A DNA stretch of 64,000 nucleotides. Origin: Schistocerca nitens (taxonomy: Eukaryota; Arthropoda; Insecta; Orthoptera; Acrididae). Shown here piece after piece: positions 46,101-58,785 of this stretch. The stretch is from NCBI RefSeq assembly GCF_023898315.1, contig NC_064621.1:121654561-121718560 (forward strand), read 5' to 3'. A program made the translations under genes and the position numbers. Below the pieces are notes generated by a model. The model saw only the letters and a program-made list of their open reading frames with translations, had not been told where the DNA came from and searched no databases. The first letter of the stretch is position 1. Each line of letters starts with the position of its first letter.

Positions 46101-49100
46101 TCGAAGTAATGTCCATGCCTAGATACTTAAATGTGTTCACTTTTTCAAACTGCATGTCTCCAACTCTTAACATTTCCTGATCTACTGCTGTTGGCATTCT
46201 AGTAGTAACCAGGTATATAGTTTTGTCTTCACTTATCCTTAGACCTACATCTTCACTAGCCTTGATTAATTCATTCGCATTTGCTGTTACATTTTCTTTC
46301 CTATCGCTAATGATGTTTAGATCATCTGCATACCCTAATATCTTAATATTTCCATTTAACTCCACACCCTCTGAATTATCTGCTGCCATTCGTACAATAT
46401 ATTCTAGGACTAAATTAAAAAGTAGCGGAGACAGGGCATCTCCCTGCTTAAGTCCGTTCGTTATTACAAATTCTTCTGACTCCAATTTCCCCACGTGTAC
46501 TCTACCTTTTGTGTTTTTCAAACTCGCTTCTATAAGTCTAATATACTTCTTTGGTATTCCAAATTCCAAAAGAATTCTATACAATTTTGACTGCAATACT
46601 GAATCATATGCTTTTGTAAAATCTACGAAAAGATTATGCACTGGTTTATTGTATTCCCATTTCTTTTCCAAAATTTGACACAGGGTGAATATTTGGTCTG
46701 TAGTTGATCTGTTCCTCCGAAAGCTGGTTTGGTAATCCCCCACAATTTCATCTGCATATGGCGTAAGCCTGCTTAGCAGAATATTCGAGAAAATTTTGGA
46801 ACATAGTGGTAATAGCGATATCACTCTATAATTACTACAATCCATTTTGTCACCTTTCTTAAAAATTGGGATCAGAATCGACTCCTGCCACTCTTCAGGT
46901 ATCATCTCTGAGTTCCATACTTTAGTTATCAGTTTGTGAACTACTTTCACCAATTTCTGTCCCCCATTTTCAACTAATTCTGCAGTTATGCAATCTGATC
47001 CTGGTGCTTTATGGTTTTTCAATTTGTTGATTGCATCTCTTACTTCCTTTAACGTTGGCTCAGGTATCTGGGTTCTGCTGTATGTATTTCATACGCCTGC
47101 TCATTTCCTGCTTCCTGGTGTACATTTAATAGATGCTCAAAATACGCCCTCCATTTACTTAATATAGCACTGGGGTCTGTCAGTATTCCCCCAGCATCCC
47201 CTCGAAGTGCATTTGTCCTAGCCTTGAAGCCCTTCCTATACCCATTTATGTCTAGGTAAAGTTCCCTAATGTTTTTTGTTTTACTGTTTGTTTCCATTTT
47301 TGTAATTTGATTGTTTAAATAATCCCTCTTCTTTGCCCATAGCCTACGACCAACTTCCCTTCTCAAGTTCAAAAACTCCTCTTGTTTTCTGTCTCCCATT
47401 CTATCCCAATCTAATCGCGCTTTTCTCCTTTCCTCTACCAATTTCTTGCATTCCTCATCAAACCATGGTTTCCTCCTGTTCTTCTTAATTGTACCTATTG
47501 TGACCTTCGCTGCCTCTTTGATATTATTCCTCACAGTGATCCACTGTTTATTTACATCCTCATCTTGATCTTCGTGTGTCCTGAGGGCATCAAATCTATT
47601 TGAAATTTCTATCATGTACCTTCTTCTAAAGTTTTCATCATTTAGCTTGTCAGTGTCGAACCTAATAAGTTCTGTATTGTGACACCTTGATGTTGCTGTA
47701 GGTAGCCGTTGGTGAACTTTGGCAATTACAAGAAAATGATCAGAATCGCAGTCTGCTCCCCTGAAAGTCCTAACATTTTCTATACTAGTGTGCCATCTCC
47801 GATCTACAAGAACATGATCAATTTGGTTTTGGGTGTGTCCATCCGGAGAGACCCAAGTTGCTTTATGAATGTCTTTCCTTTTGAAATATGTGCTCTCAAC
47901 AACCATGTCTTTTGAAACAGCAAAATTAACCACCCTTGTGCCATTATCATTCGAAATGTTATGCAAACTTTCTTTCCCAATTGTAGGCCGAAATGCTTCC
48001 TCCTTCCCTATCTTCGCATTAAAATCACCTATGATTAATTTTGTATCATACAAGGACAATTCATCCCACAGTTGATCTAGTTCTTCATAAAAGCCGTCTT
48101 TAACAACCTCTTCAGTGTCCTCAGTTGGTGCGTGTACATTGATTACTACTAGTCTGTTTCACCTGCCGAACAACACTATAACTGATAGTTATAGTATAGC
48201 TTAAGGACAGGGACAATTATACTTTCTCGCCACTGTGACGGGAAGGCACCCATGAGCCAAATGTGGTTGAAGACCCTGAGTAGATATTGCTCTGTGTAAT
48301 GTACAAGTGTTGGATCATCTCGTTGTGGATGCAATCTGGGCCAGGGGCACATCATGTGAAAAGGTAAGAGCCTGCAAGAATTCCCATTCAGTGAAGGGTT
48401 CGTTATAGGATTCAGCTTGGTGAAGGTTGAAACAGAAGGGGAGTCTGTTCAACTCTGTGTTTTTGTTCAAGAAAGGTGGCAGGATAGGAAGAGGACGCCA
48501 ATGCTGTCACAAAGTATGTCGCGAGGTGTTTTGCAAGGACCAATGGATCAGTAGATCGAGCACCTTGGAGGATAAGCTCCTGGACAGTTGACTGTCACTG
48601 GTGGTCGAGAAGGCTACAGAGCTTGGACTAAACCTGCGATGAAGAGCCATACATCGCCAGGGAGGAAAAATAGTGCTCCCAGCATTCCTTTTTACTCCGC
48701 TTAACAAGGTAACGAGCCTTAGCAAGGAGATGTTTAAAAGCAAGGGGGTTGGTCTCTGAAGGGTGTCGTTTAAATCGTTGAAACGGCCGTCGGCGATCCT
48801 GGACAGAGACTGCTACATCCTTGATCCACCATGGTACTGGTCGACAATGAGGGGGACCTGTGGATAGGGGGACAGCAGTGCCAGCAGCATGAAGAATAGT
48901 GGCAGCAATACCTTGCACGACTGCATCAATGTAGTGCGAGAGAGAGGTGTCGGAGTGCACAGCAGACATATATATAGGTCAATTGGCCCTGTGGAATGCC
49001 CAACATGGAGGCCTGTCCGCTTGGCATCGGCAGCGAGACGACAGAATCGCTGGAAAGTGGTCAATGTCACAAAGATCGTCGAGGGGTGACCAACGTAGGC

Positions 49101-51400
49101 AAGCCACAAGAGCAGGGGAGCAGATTGTGAGATTGGGAGCAGTAAAGGTTCCATGAGCAGCACTGAAGTGGGTAGGGGAACCATAATTAAGGAGACACAA
49201 ATCAAAGTCTGTAGTAATTTGGTCAAGTAGAAGACTTCTACTCAATGAAGTGCCACTCTCCCACAGGGGGTGGTGTGCACTGAAGTACCCAAGGGGGTGG
49301 GAGTTGCTGTATTAAGGTAGATAGTTCAACATATTGAAGTGGCCTACCTGGAGGGAGGTAGACATTGCAAATGGTGATTGCTGCAGTCGTCTGCACTCTT
49401 AACTGCTGTCACTTCCAGGTTGATATGAACAGGGATCCAGTCATTAATAACATAGGTACAAATCAAAGTGCAGACCCCTCTACATGCTATCCCAGGGCCA
49501 GCACAGTTCTGACAGAACATTCAATAACATGAAACTTTAGAGAGTGGTCATCACGAAAGTGAGTTTCTTGAAGAGCTAGACAGAATGAAGAGTAGGAGGA
49601 AATAAGGTGTTGTATTTCCAGGAGGTGGCGATAATATCCATTGCAAATCCACTGGATTATCGTGTGGTGAGAGTCCAGGTGAGACATAAAGAAGCTGAGT
49701 GGAGGTCAAGTCACTCGGTCGGTGGTCTTCACCAATGCGGATGGGGTGACAACCATAAAAACTGGATCTGGTTCGGGATGAGATGGAGGGGCGAAGTCCT
49801 CTGGGAAGCCAGGGAAGCTTCGTCCTTTGACTTGCGCTGCTTCTTCTTCTCCCTTGGAGGGAGGGAGGAAGTGTTATCAGTAAGGTAATAGGTGGCAGTG
49901 ATGCCAGGATCGGACAGAGAGTGAGTGGCTTTGGGGCCCTTGGAGCATGAGTCTCTCCTCTAGCCCTGTCCTGAGAATGCCAGGGAGAGGTGTTCTGAGA
50001 TGGAGCCCCATCCATAGCAGGAGTCAGAGAAGAGTATGTTTTCCCTGGCTGAGGAGGAGGAGGAGAAGTTCCTAGAGGGGAATGGATGGGGGCTGCCGAG
50101 GGTGAGGAATCAGATGGGGTCAGGATGGGGACAAGGGAGAGAGGTGAGGAGGGGAAGGTGTAACTGAGGCAAAGGTAGAGGAGAGATTTACGGGATGAAG
50201 TCTGTCAAATTTCTTCCTGGCTTCAAAGTAACTGAGACAGACAAGAGTCTTTATTTCCTGAATTCTTTTTTCCTTCATATACACTGGACACTCCGGTGAG
50301 TGGGGAGAATGGAGACCAGAGTAGTTTACACAGTTAGGCAGTGGGGTGCAAGGGCTCCCCACATAAGGAGGGCAGTCACAATCACCACAGATGGGAGTGG
50401 CATCGCATTGCAGGACATGTGGCCAAACTTGAGGCAGTGGAAGCAACACATGGGATGTGGAATGTACAGTTTCACATCGCATCTGTACACCATTACCTTG
50501 TCTTTCTCGGGCTGGGTATCCCCCTTTAATGCCATGATGAAAGTGCAAGTGTCTACATGATGGTCCTTAGGGCCTTTCTGGACACACCAGACAAAATGAA
50601 TGCCATGTCCTTCCAGATTAACCATAAGCTCACCATCAAACTTGAGGAGAAGGTCCCTATGGAAATATACATCCTGTGTCATACTGAGTGATTTGTGAGG
50701 AGCAATAGCCATGGGGATGTCTCCTGAACAGTTGCAGGCATAGAAGGATGCTGGTTGGCAGAAGTTGTTTTTATAAGGATAGAGCCAGAGATCGCCTTGC
50801 TTAATGACTTAACTTCACCGAACTTGTCCTCAGTATGTTCCACAAAGAAAAGGATTTGGTGGCGGCAAAAATCTCCCTGTCAGTCCTGGTACAGACCTGG
50901 AACCATGGGAAGGGTCCCGACCCAAGCCGACAGGACGGTCATTGCCGTGAGTTCTGATGCACCAAAAAGATGGGCAACCACTCCTAGGCATGCACAAGGT
51001 GTTCACAGCACAGGTACCAGCAGTGTGGTTCCTGTGATATCAGGGGGCTCAGCCAGATGGGTACATAACAGCCTCACCACATGGACTGGCTACTGAGCTG
51101 GTGACCTAGCAAGGAGGCGAGCGGAAGGGGGGGGGGGGAGGGAGGGAGCGGAAGGGGGAAAAGGGAGAGGTAGAGGAGGAGGAGAGGGATCCAAGACAAA
51201 GACGCTATGGAAGGAGTTCTTCCCCTTCTGGCTTGCACTACAGATTTAAAATTTAGAGATGGAGGTTAAATGCCTGAGGGGGGGGGGGGGCGAAAAAAAA
51301 AGCCAAAAAGGGAAAGGAACGAGGACAGGGAAGGAGAAGGAAGGGGAAGGGAAAGCAGCCCAGAGAAGAATAAAGGCTGTAATAGCTCAAGGACCCATGC
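43140..51400 (-). mobile_element. I-like LINE, nearly full length, split by an RTE
   Basis: On the minus strand from high to low: a G-rich 5' region, and an ORF1 (about 51.1-49.6 kb) with a zinc-knuckle zone (CCFHCLKFGHMSCNAM and further Cys/His pairs near 50.3-50.45 kb). The endonuclease starts with QWICNGYYRHLLEIQHLI and LALQETHF near 49.6 kb. The reverse transcriptase follows (GGFWKGRSPNDHSLRFETAI, AVFFDLHKAYDMAWRHHIL, ALYVDDFCVWCSS, 45.4-44.9 kb), and an RNase H (TTFYTDGSKTIDKAGYAF, AELLAITR, CTDSLSSLL, 44.15-43.9 kb). RNase H plus zinc-knuckle ORF1 indicates the I superfamily. Frames are broken in many places. The RTE at 45527-48199 interrupts it just ahead of the RT. Confidence 0.8.
45527..48199 (-). 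mobile_element. RTE-type LINE, 5' truncated, inserted in the I-like LINE
   Basis: Two long minus-strand frames. 48059-47049 gives the second half of an APE endonuclease and linker (TKLIIGDFNAKIGKE, QIDHVLVDRRWHTSI, DSDHFLVIAK). 47022-45787 gives 411 residues of reverse transcriptase (APGSDCITAELVENG, LPLCSKIFSNILLSR, FRRNRSTTDQIF, LKQGDALSPLLFNLVLE, GYADDLNIIS, FKYLGMDI, LYGCETW). One frameshift near 47.07 kb separates them and another follows 45.79 kb. It lacks the first part of the endonuclease. The 3' end is a (GTAA)n tail at 45527-45545, as is usual for RTE. A 9-bp duplication CTTAAGGAC flanks it (45518-45526, 48200-48208). Confidence 0.9.
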
Positions 51401-51409
51401 GTGCCACAC

Positions 51410-51975
51410 ATGTACCCACCAAAATGCTGTTGGCCTCCTGAGGGGATAAAGTTTGAGACCTCAGTGGTAAGTAAAGACATAAGTTGACAAAAAATGTAAG
51501 GACTTCTGTATTCTAAACATGTGAGCAAAAATCTTCAGTACTAACATCAACATCTTTTGCAATGAACTGTTTTCAGATGGAGAAAGCAAGTCAGACGTTA
51601 CATGTGTTTCACTAAGACCATAGATGTTATTTTACTTCAATAAAACGAAACACATTTGGTGACAAAAAGTTAATTCATTGGAATCACAAGACAGGTTTAA
51701 AATATCTTCATTGATTTCTGCAATAACCTCAGAAAAAAAGTAGTCCCCTTGAAAGAAGTGTATAAGGCAGGGAAAGATTGTGTAAACCAAACCTATAGGT
51801 AACTGCCAATAAAATGTTGGTTCTACTATGTTTGTTATTGTCAGTTATTGCTCATTATGTTATGTCTATTACTTTACAGGTATTGTGTGGTTTGCTTTCA
51901 TGAAATATGTCAGTACATAATTCACAAACTGCCAGTGACTGCCACTACTTTCTTCCTCTCATCAACCATACTTTC
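51410..51975. other. Sequence between the I-like LINE and the Tc1
   Basis: A/T-rich sequence with no feature recognised. It may belong to the interior of the TIR element. Confidence 0.4.
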
Positions 51976-51980
51976 TAATA

Positions 51981-53377
51981 CACACATCAAAAAAGTTTTG
52001 CATCACCTGGGTTCTGAGAGTTCCAGAACCTGTACAGAAAATTGGAATAGAGATACACAAACATCATTTCCGCCATTTTTATTGATTATGAAAACCACAC
52101 AATGTATGTTGTACCACCATACACAAGACCTGCAGAGGTGGTGGTCCAGATTGCTGTACACACCGGTACCACAAATACCCAGTAGCACATCCTCTTGCAT
52201 GCCTGTATTCGTCGTGGCATACTATCCACAAGTTCAGCAAGGCACTGTTGGTCCAGATTGCCCCACTCCTCAATGGCGATTCAGCGTAGATCCCTCCTTT
52301 TCCGTCTATCCCAGACATGTTCGATAGAGTCCATGTCTGGAGAACATGCTCGCCGCTCTAGTCGAGCGATGTCAGTATCCTGAAGGAAGTCATTCACAAG
52401 ATGTGCAGGATGGGGGCACGAATTGTAATCCATAAAGACGAATGCCTTGCCAATATGCTGCCAATATGGTTGCACTACCGGTCGGAGGATGGCATTCACG
52501 TATTGTACAGCCATTGCGGCGCCTTCCATGACAACGGTGTATGTCGGCCCCACATAATGCCACCCCAAAACAGCAGGCACTGCACTCGCTGGATAGTGTG
52601 TCTAAGGCATTCAGCCTGACCAGCTTGCCTCCAAACACATCCCCGACAATTGTCTGGTTGAAGGCACATGCGACACTTATCGGTGAAGAGAATCTGGTGC
52701 CAATCCTGAGCGGTCCATTCGGCATGTTGTTGGGCCCATCTGTACTGTGCTGCATGGTGTCGTGGTTGCAAAGATGAACCTCGCCATGGGCGTCGGGAGT
52801 GAAGTTGCACATCATATAGCCTATTGTGCACAGTTTGACTCATAACATGACATCCTGTGACTGCAAGCAAAGCATTATTCAACATGGTGGCGTTGCTGTT
52901 GAGTTCCTCCAAGCCATAATCCATAGGTAGCCATCATCCACTCCAGAAGTAGTCCTTGGGTGACCTGAGCAAGGCATGTCATTGACAGTTCCTGTCTTTC
53001 TGTATCTCCTCCATGTCCGAACAACGACGCTTTGGTTCACTCCGAGATGCCTGGACACTTCCCTTGTTGAGAGCACTTCCTGACACAAAGTAACAGTGCG
53101 GACACAATCGAACTGTGGTATTGACCATCTAGGCATGGTTGAACTACAGACAACACAAGTGTACCTCCTTCCTGGTGGAATGACTGGAACTGATCAGCTG
53201 TCAGACCCCCTCCATCTAGTAGGCACTGCTCATGCATGGTTGTTTACATCTTCTGGCAGTTTTAATGACATCTCTGAACAGTCAAAGAGACTGTGTCTGT
53301 GATACAATATCTGCAGTCAATATCTACATTCAGGAGTCCCAGGAACCAGGATGATGCAAAACTTTTTTTGATGTGTG
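51981..53377 (-). mobile_element. Tc1-like transposon with matching ends
   Basis: The ends are CACACATCAAAAAAGTTTTG and its inverse, continuing through CATCA, each flanked by TA (51979-51980, 53378-53379). Minus-strand frames give a paired-like N-terminal domain (MPRWSIPQFDCVRTVTLCQE, STREVSRHLGVNQSVVVRTW). Then come AQYRWAQQHAEWTAQDWHQI, LFTDKCRMCL (first catalytic Asp kept, usual Glu-Ser altered), VQPYWQHIGKAFVFMDYNSC (second Asp) and SPDMDSIEHVWD (final Glu). The usual length of about 1.4 kb is kept, but the frame is broken several times, including an early stop after TPPC. It is a dead but structurally whole copy. Confidence 0.88.
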
Positions 53378-53814
53378 TATATAAACTACTTTCAAAGTGC
53401 CAAAATGTACTAGAATAAATAAATAAATAATGCCGCACTGTACAATGTTCTTGTGGTGAAACAGTCACAATTCCTGAAATCCATTGCCTGTGGCCTCTGG
53501 CCTACCAAGGAGCATTGCAGCCCTGAGTCCATGGATAAACCATAAAAATCAGGCGCATTACACCACTCACAAACAGACCTGGCTTGCAGGCAGATCATTG
53601 AGACTAGATCCAACAGGCAGGGCCTGCACATTAGTGGGAAACGATGGACTTCAGATTGGCAGGCCTGATCCGTTAGAGATACCCAGAGAAATGGCCTGCG
53701 AGTTTGGCCCATCATGGAAGTCCAGCTATTTACATATCACAGACACCATGTTGACGAGACCACAGTGATCAACCCATGCACCAGATAACTTGCATGAATA
53801 CTCTAAAAATCAGC

Positions 53815-54150
53815 TCAGGTAGCAACTCACAGTAAATATTATCACTGAGCTGCAGACAGGCACATGGAAAAGACAATCACACTCACACAACTAAATTTTT
53901 GGACACAGACTTTGTCAGAAAATGAGAGCACATACACATTCAAACAATCATTCAGACAGAACTCATGCACACATGACCGCTGTCTCTGGCCACTACATCA
54001 ACAGTCTCTGAGAATCAGATCAAAACAAACCTCTCCTCACACCTCCCTGCCTCTCATCAGCAGTTGCTAGGCTAGAAGAAAGAAGTGGTGGCAGCACTGA
54101 CTGAAAGCTGAGGGGAGTGACAGAAAGGGAATAAGCAACAGAATGAGGTA
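53815..54150. repeat. Second foldback-type repeat related to PLE termini
   Basis: AGCAACTCACAGTAAATATT, GAGCTGCAGACAGGCACATG, a CA-rich core with TTTGGACACAGACTTTGTCA, and CCGCTGTCTCTGGCCAC correspond in order to parts of the 23227-23545 repeat and to the 3' end of PLE-B. The second arm is poorly kept. It lies within the right part of the big TIR element. Confidence 0.5.
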
Positions 54151-54299
54151 GTAGCAAAGCAGCTCACGTATTCAATTGCACCCAGCCAGCGATGATGCGT
54201 GACATCTCAGTAAGCAAACCATTTCATCGTTTTTTATAATTTCCTGGCACGTTTGAAATTCCCTGATATTCCTGACTTCCAGAACTTGTGGCAACCCTG

Positions 54300-56238
54300 A
54301 TTATGTAAATTTTCACAGGCTGGAGTCACAAGTAGTCTCCAAAAATGAAAGTTTGGTAGAGAAGAAATTAAATTTTTAGGACGTATTATCTCTCCTTCAG
54401 GAACAACACAAGATCCTAGCAAAATAAGTGCAATAAAGAATTTCCCAGCTCCTAAGACAAAGTGACACCTACAGGCTTTCACTGGTCTGTGCTCATTTTG
54501 TTGCTGTTTTGTACCAGATCAATTGCTCAACACCCTAGCACTGTTAGATTGTTAAAGAAAAATACAGTATGATGTTGGACAAGCAAAGGTCACTCGCACT
54601 TTGATGATGTTAAATTATTCAGTAAATTCTAAAATATTGTGTTATCCCAACATGAATTTGGTCTTCTGTATAGCCATGGTGGCATCTTTTTTTCTGGTCT
54701 TGAGCCTGTCTGTTTCCAGTAAGGACAATAATATGGTTAGTTCTGCAAGCAGAACCTTTTCAGAATGTATACGTACACATTCAGCTACTGAACTGGACAT
54801 TTAGCTGTAATGTGGGCAGTCAAGAAGTTTTACTATTGCTTTTGTGGCAGACATGTTAAGGTATTCTGCAATCAATAGGCACTGCAAGTTAGCCTTGCTT
54901 CAAGAATATAGTTTTGAGATAATGTACATAAAAGATAAGGATAATTTCTGCCCCAAGGTCTAACTGATCTTGCCAATTTATCTGACCAAATTGCCAACTA
55001 CCAAATTCCCTTGATGAAAGACACACGTTACAGGCAATACTATTTAGGCATGTACTAACATGGCCATGCTACCAGATGCACATCTCTGATGATATAAAGT
55101 CAAGACATTACTCAAGCCATGTCCAATTGAATACCTCATGCAACACTACAAAATGCAAAACAGTGCATTGTCTTACAGGTGTAAAAATTAAAATTGGTGT
55201 GTGTATATCTGAAGCTTGCACAAACACTTTAGTCTGACATACACATTTTGTTTGGGGGCACTACGAAGCATCAAAATGTCCAAAAAGCTGAAACTTTATT
55301 GCTATTTTCCTAATATGTGAAGATATTTAGAACAGTTGTTGAAAACTTGTCAAATCTGTGATAGAATGAAACCCACAAGCAAGTTCTGCTGCATAGTAAT
55401 ACACCCTATATTACCAACTCAACCCTGGCAAGAAGTATCAGTTGATGTTGCTGGTCCAGTACCATCTGCATGACTTGGAGTTAAGTACTTAGTAGGCCTT
55501 TATGATCTTTTTTCAAAATATGTCAAGCTGTATGCAACAAAGATGACAACAGCACCTATCATCATCAGAAGAATTCTTAGGGACTACAAAATGGACATTT
55601 GATAAGTCTGTTAAATTCCTAACAGATAATTCTTCAAACTTTACAAGCGAAAAATGGAAAGGTTTCCTGCAGGATTGTAATATCAAAAACATCTTGATAT
55701 CAAATTGTCATCTGCAAAGTAACCCGACTGAACATATTTTCAGAGAGTTTAACTGTTTAGTACATAGATGTGCAAGTACACAAGGTACACATTACGTGGA
55801 ATTAATTGAACTGTTTGAGGACCCAGTAAACAACTTATCAATTTATGCAGCCCTATATACACCCTCAGATCTTTTAATGAACAGTAAAGAAGTTAACTAC
55901 TGGATAAACCCACTATCGCACTTGCCTAAAAAAGAATTAATGCTGGAAGAAAATGTGAGGGATATGCTGAGCACTCGCTGAACAGATTAGAATTTGAAAG
56001 AACAAAAAGTTAGCGCATGTACAAAAATATTCAGTTGGAGAAACCATATTGTTAAATCACATCTGAAATCTTCAGTCCTACAGAAAAGAAATAGTAAATG
56101 ACAACTACTGTACACAGGACCATATAAGGTTATATGGACACAATGTCCAGGGAGCTATCTTTTAGCTTTTCCTAAAACAAGCAGAATTAACAGACTTTAC
56201 AGTCACCATGATTTGAAAAGGTATCTGCATGAGTAGGA
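54300..56238 (+). mobile_element. Outer gypsy-like LTR element, rest of pol (fossil)
   Basis: Plus-strand blocks continue the pol that is cut at 42962: IKFLGRIISPSGTTQDPSKI at the end of RT, then FCIAMVASFF and FSECIRTHSATELDI (RNase H), LALLQEYSFEIMYIKDKD, an integrase region with NCHLQSNPTEHIFREFNCLV near 55.7 kb, and a C-terminal YTGPYKVIW near 56.1 kb. It is heavily decayed, with many breaks. No 3' LTR was recognised after 56.24 kb. Confidence 0.75.
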
Positions 56239-56408
56239 GATATGATTGTAATTGTGTGAATGGAGAAAATGTAATTAGTAATTCACTAAAAAATATGCTC
56301 TATGCAATTTTGTATCTGAATAGTTTTACTTTGGTGTACCAATTTCTGTGCAGTGAACACTGCATAAAGCTCTGAACTGTTTTTCCTGGAATCTGCAGAC
56401 AAACGTGT

Positions 56409-56476
56409 TTCTCTGTAACTAGATGAATCAGAAAGAAAAAAAATTCTCTGTGACTAGATGAATCAGAAAGAAAAAA
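56409..56476. repeat. Direct tandem repeat of about 34 bp
   Basis: TTTCTCTGTAACTAGATGAA then TCAGAAAGAAAAAAAA is followed at once by a near-identical second copy (CTCTGTGACTAGATGAATCA). No function is inferred. Confidence 0.85.
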
Positions 56477-56479
56477 ATT

Positions 56480-58185
56480 GTACATACATATTGCAAGATG
56501 ATGTACTTTGTGTACAGTATGTTCATATGTGACACTGATGAATACTAAAGATAAATCAGCACAGTAATGTGAAACTAGAATATAAACTGAAAAAAGATTC
56601 ATATTTTGATGGTGTAAACTAAAGGAGCAGATTTTTTTTAAAGTGATCACTACTCTTCTAGTAGCAAAAGTTAGTACTTGTATGGGTTATATTAGCCATT
56701 AAGATGTTTTGTGAGTAATCAGTGGTTATTTTATCATGATATTAAAGTGGTTGAAGTTAATATGAGGTCTCAAGCAGGACACAAAATGTAAATATTTATG
56801 ATATAATTAACAGTATGATATAGTAGTGCTATTTTCTAATGGTTTGTGTTTGTGAAACAAAAATTCATGAGCCTGAATGAGGTAAATTTCTAGTTCATTA
56901 ACTGTAAATAGATAATCAGATGTAGTTAAGTCATGGAAGAATATTTCAGTGTGGTAGTTGTATGTACAATAAGATGTGACATTCCTCTTATTTAGCATAA
57001 CTTCAGAGTTTCAATTGGATTGGTGGGTATTTTTACACACACACGCTGTAATTATTCTGCTTTCAGCAGATGATCCTCAACTGACAATATGTAACGATCT
57101 GTTGTCTAAACTTTAAGTCAAACTGAATCCATATAGTGGTTAACCTTTAAAACAGAATCAGTTCAGTTTAATCAGTAACTCACCTAAAAGAGTACTTTAT
57201 TCAATGTAAATACTTTTGTAAATAATGACAAAAGAATGTAATGGCTGATGTGAAATTAATATCCTTTGTGTAAATATAATGAAAAGGTCTTGTAGTTCCA
57301 ATAAGATTAACAAGATCTGTGGGAACTAATTTGAAGTACATTCATGTAACATAAATGATAAAACACTTAAGTGAATCTCAGTGTTGAAGCTACTGAAGAT
57401 TTGCACCTGGAATAAGAGTATTAATGTACTGGGTAATATGTGAGTGACATCCTGCATGTGGCATGTGTTGCATAATGCAACCAGATACTTTCGCTGATCT
57501 TGTCTGGGTTCAGACCTATGAGACTATAACTGCTCGTGGTTCAGCATGCAGAAGAAGGAAGTCTTTGTGTTGACTGGCAAGAATCCATCACAAGAATACA
57601 TCTGAACATGGTAGCCACTGCACTGTATCACCAATTACGCACATACCCAGTGAAAGACCCTGTCCTGCATGAGAAATTGTTGGCACTGTGTCGCACAAGC
57701 GGCACTGTTAAAAAAAGTTCAACCAAGATGATCATAGTCAATATGAAAAAAGGTCTAATGAGGACACTTATTGTGCCTGTCACGAACCTTAGTAAAATGT
57801 GAGACGTACTGAGCACAGGTAGTGTGTAATAAATAAGCAACCAATGAATTCCACTGCAAAATAAATAAAAAGCTATTATAGAAAATAAACTCTAAACCAA
57901 TGACCCCATAGTAAAAATAATAGCATGTGGCTCTCCTAATTCTATTTCTTATATATCTATATTTGACTTGTAAGGAATTGAGCACCTGATGCCTGTACGA
58001 GTGACAACCCAGTTGGTTCGTGATACTTCATTCCAATCCAACAATGCAACGTATCACCTGGGTCCTATCCTTAGCAACATCTGACAACAATTGACATCAC
58101 CTGTCACCTCCCCTAGGTACATTTTGCTCAGTGCTGAAACTGTGTTAACCAAACAATTTTAGATTCTTTGTAACTGGAAAATGAA
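56480..58185. other. No feature recognised
   Basis: Long A/T-rich stretch. A + strand frame of 88 codons at 57536-57802 has no motif I know. The 3' LTR of the outer gypsy-like element may be hidden here but cannot be paired with a 5' copy. Confidence 0.4.
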
Positions 58186-58189
58186 ACCA

Positions 58190-58375
58190 ATTCTCAGCTT
58201 TCATCAAATGACAACTGAACAGACAGCAGAAGGTGCTGCTGTTGTACAATTTAGATTAATTATATGTGATATATAGCCAAATTAATTTTGTTTAATATTG
58301 CTAATATTTCCTGCCATACCTTGTTTTAGAATATATTTTACCGAATTGCAATCGAAGAACAATTGAACACTTGTT
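58190..58375 (+). repeat. Dispersed A/T-rich repeat, copy 2 of 3
   Basis: TACAATTTAGATTAATTATA, then ATATAGCCAAATTAATTTTG, TGCCATACCTTGTTTTAGAA and TATTTTACCGAATTGCAATC match copy 3 at 58.79 kb in order and spacing, with scattered differences. Confidence 0.75.
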
Positions 58376-58785
58376 TACCTGTATTAGATACATAAACACT
58401 ACACTCAAAGTAAAAAAAAAAAATGACATTTATGAACTTTGAAAGAAATCTTTTAAATATGCCAATATGTGTATGTATGTATAAAAATGTAATGTATACT
58501 GAATGACACTACTTATGACTGCAAATGAACTGTAATGGTGAAAGATTGTGAAAAGTAATTAACCCCCCTATGTAAGGGTATATGCAGAGTGATGGTTGTG
58601 TGAATAGCATCATCAGGTCGACTACAACAAACTGTGTCAATGCCATTCAAGGGGCATGTGTCGTAGGACATCAAAAATGAAGAGAAGGAATCAACAGCCT
58701 CCCATGATCTGAGATGTTGCAAAAAGTATACGCTCTGTGATATTTTGTTATGTTTTTGCCTGAAAAAAACATTTGCACACCTAGC

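Larger units (their letters stand above)
42963..54299. mobile_element. TIR element (CAGGGTTGCCACAAG ends) swollen by nested insertions
   Basis: The left end reads CAGGGTTGCCACAAGTTTCC and the right end is the inverse of CAGGGTTGCCACAAGTTCTG. Both are followed by similar subterminal words (GGGAATTTCA / GTGAAATTCCC). Five bases ATTAT are repeated outside (42958-42962 and 54300-54304). The flanks are two parts of one gypsy pol, so the site is a single insertion. The element's own sequence is probably only the outer few hundred bases on each side. The middle is an I-like LINE with an RTE inside, a Tc1 and a foldback repeat. No transposase of its own was seen, so its superfamily is open. Confidence 0.7.

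Noticed and set aside
52281-52924. A host gene from the overlapping minus-strand frames
   Set aside because: Motifs and flanking TA plus inverted ends show it is a Tc1 transposase in shifted frames.
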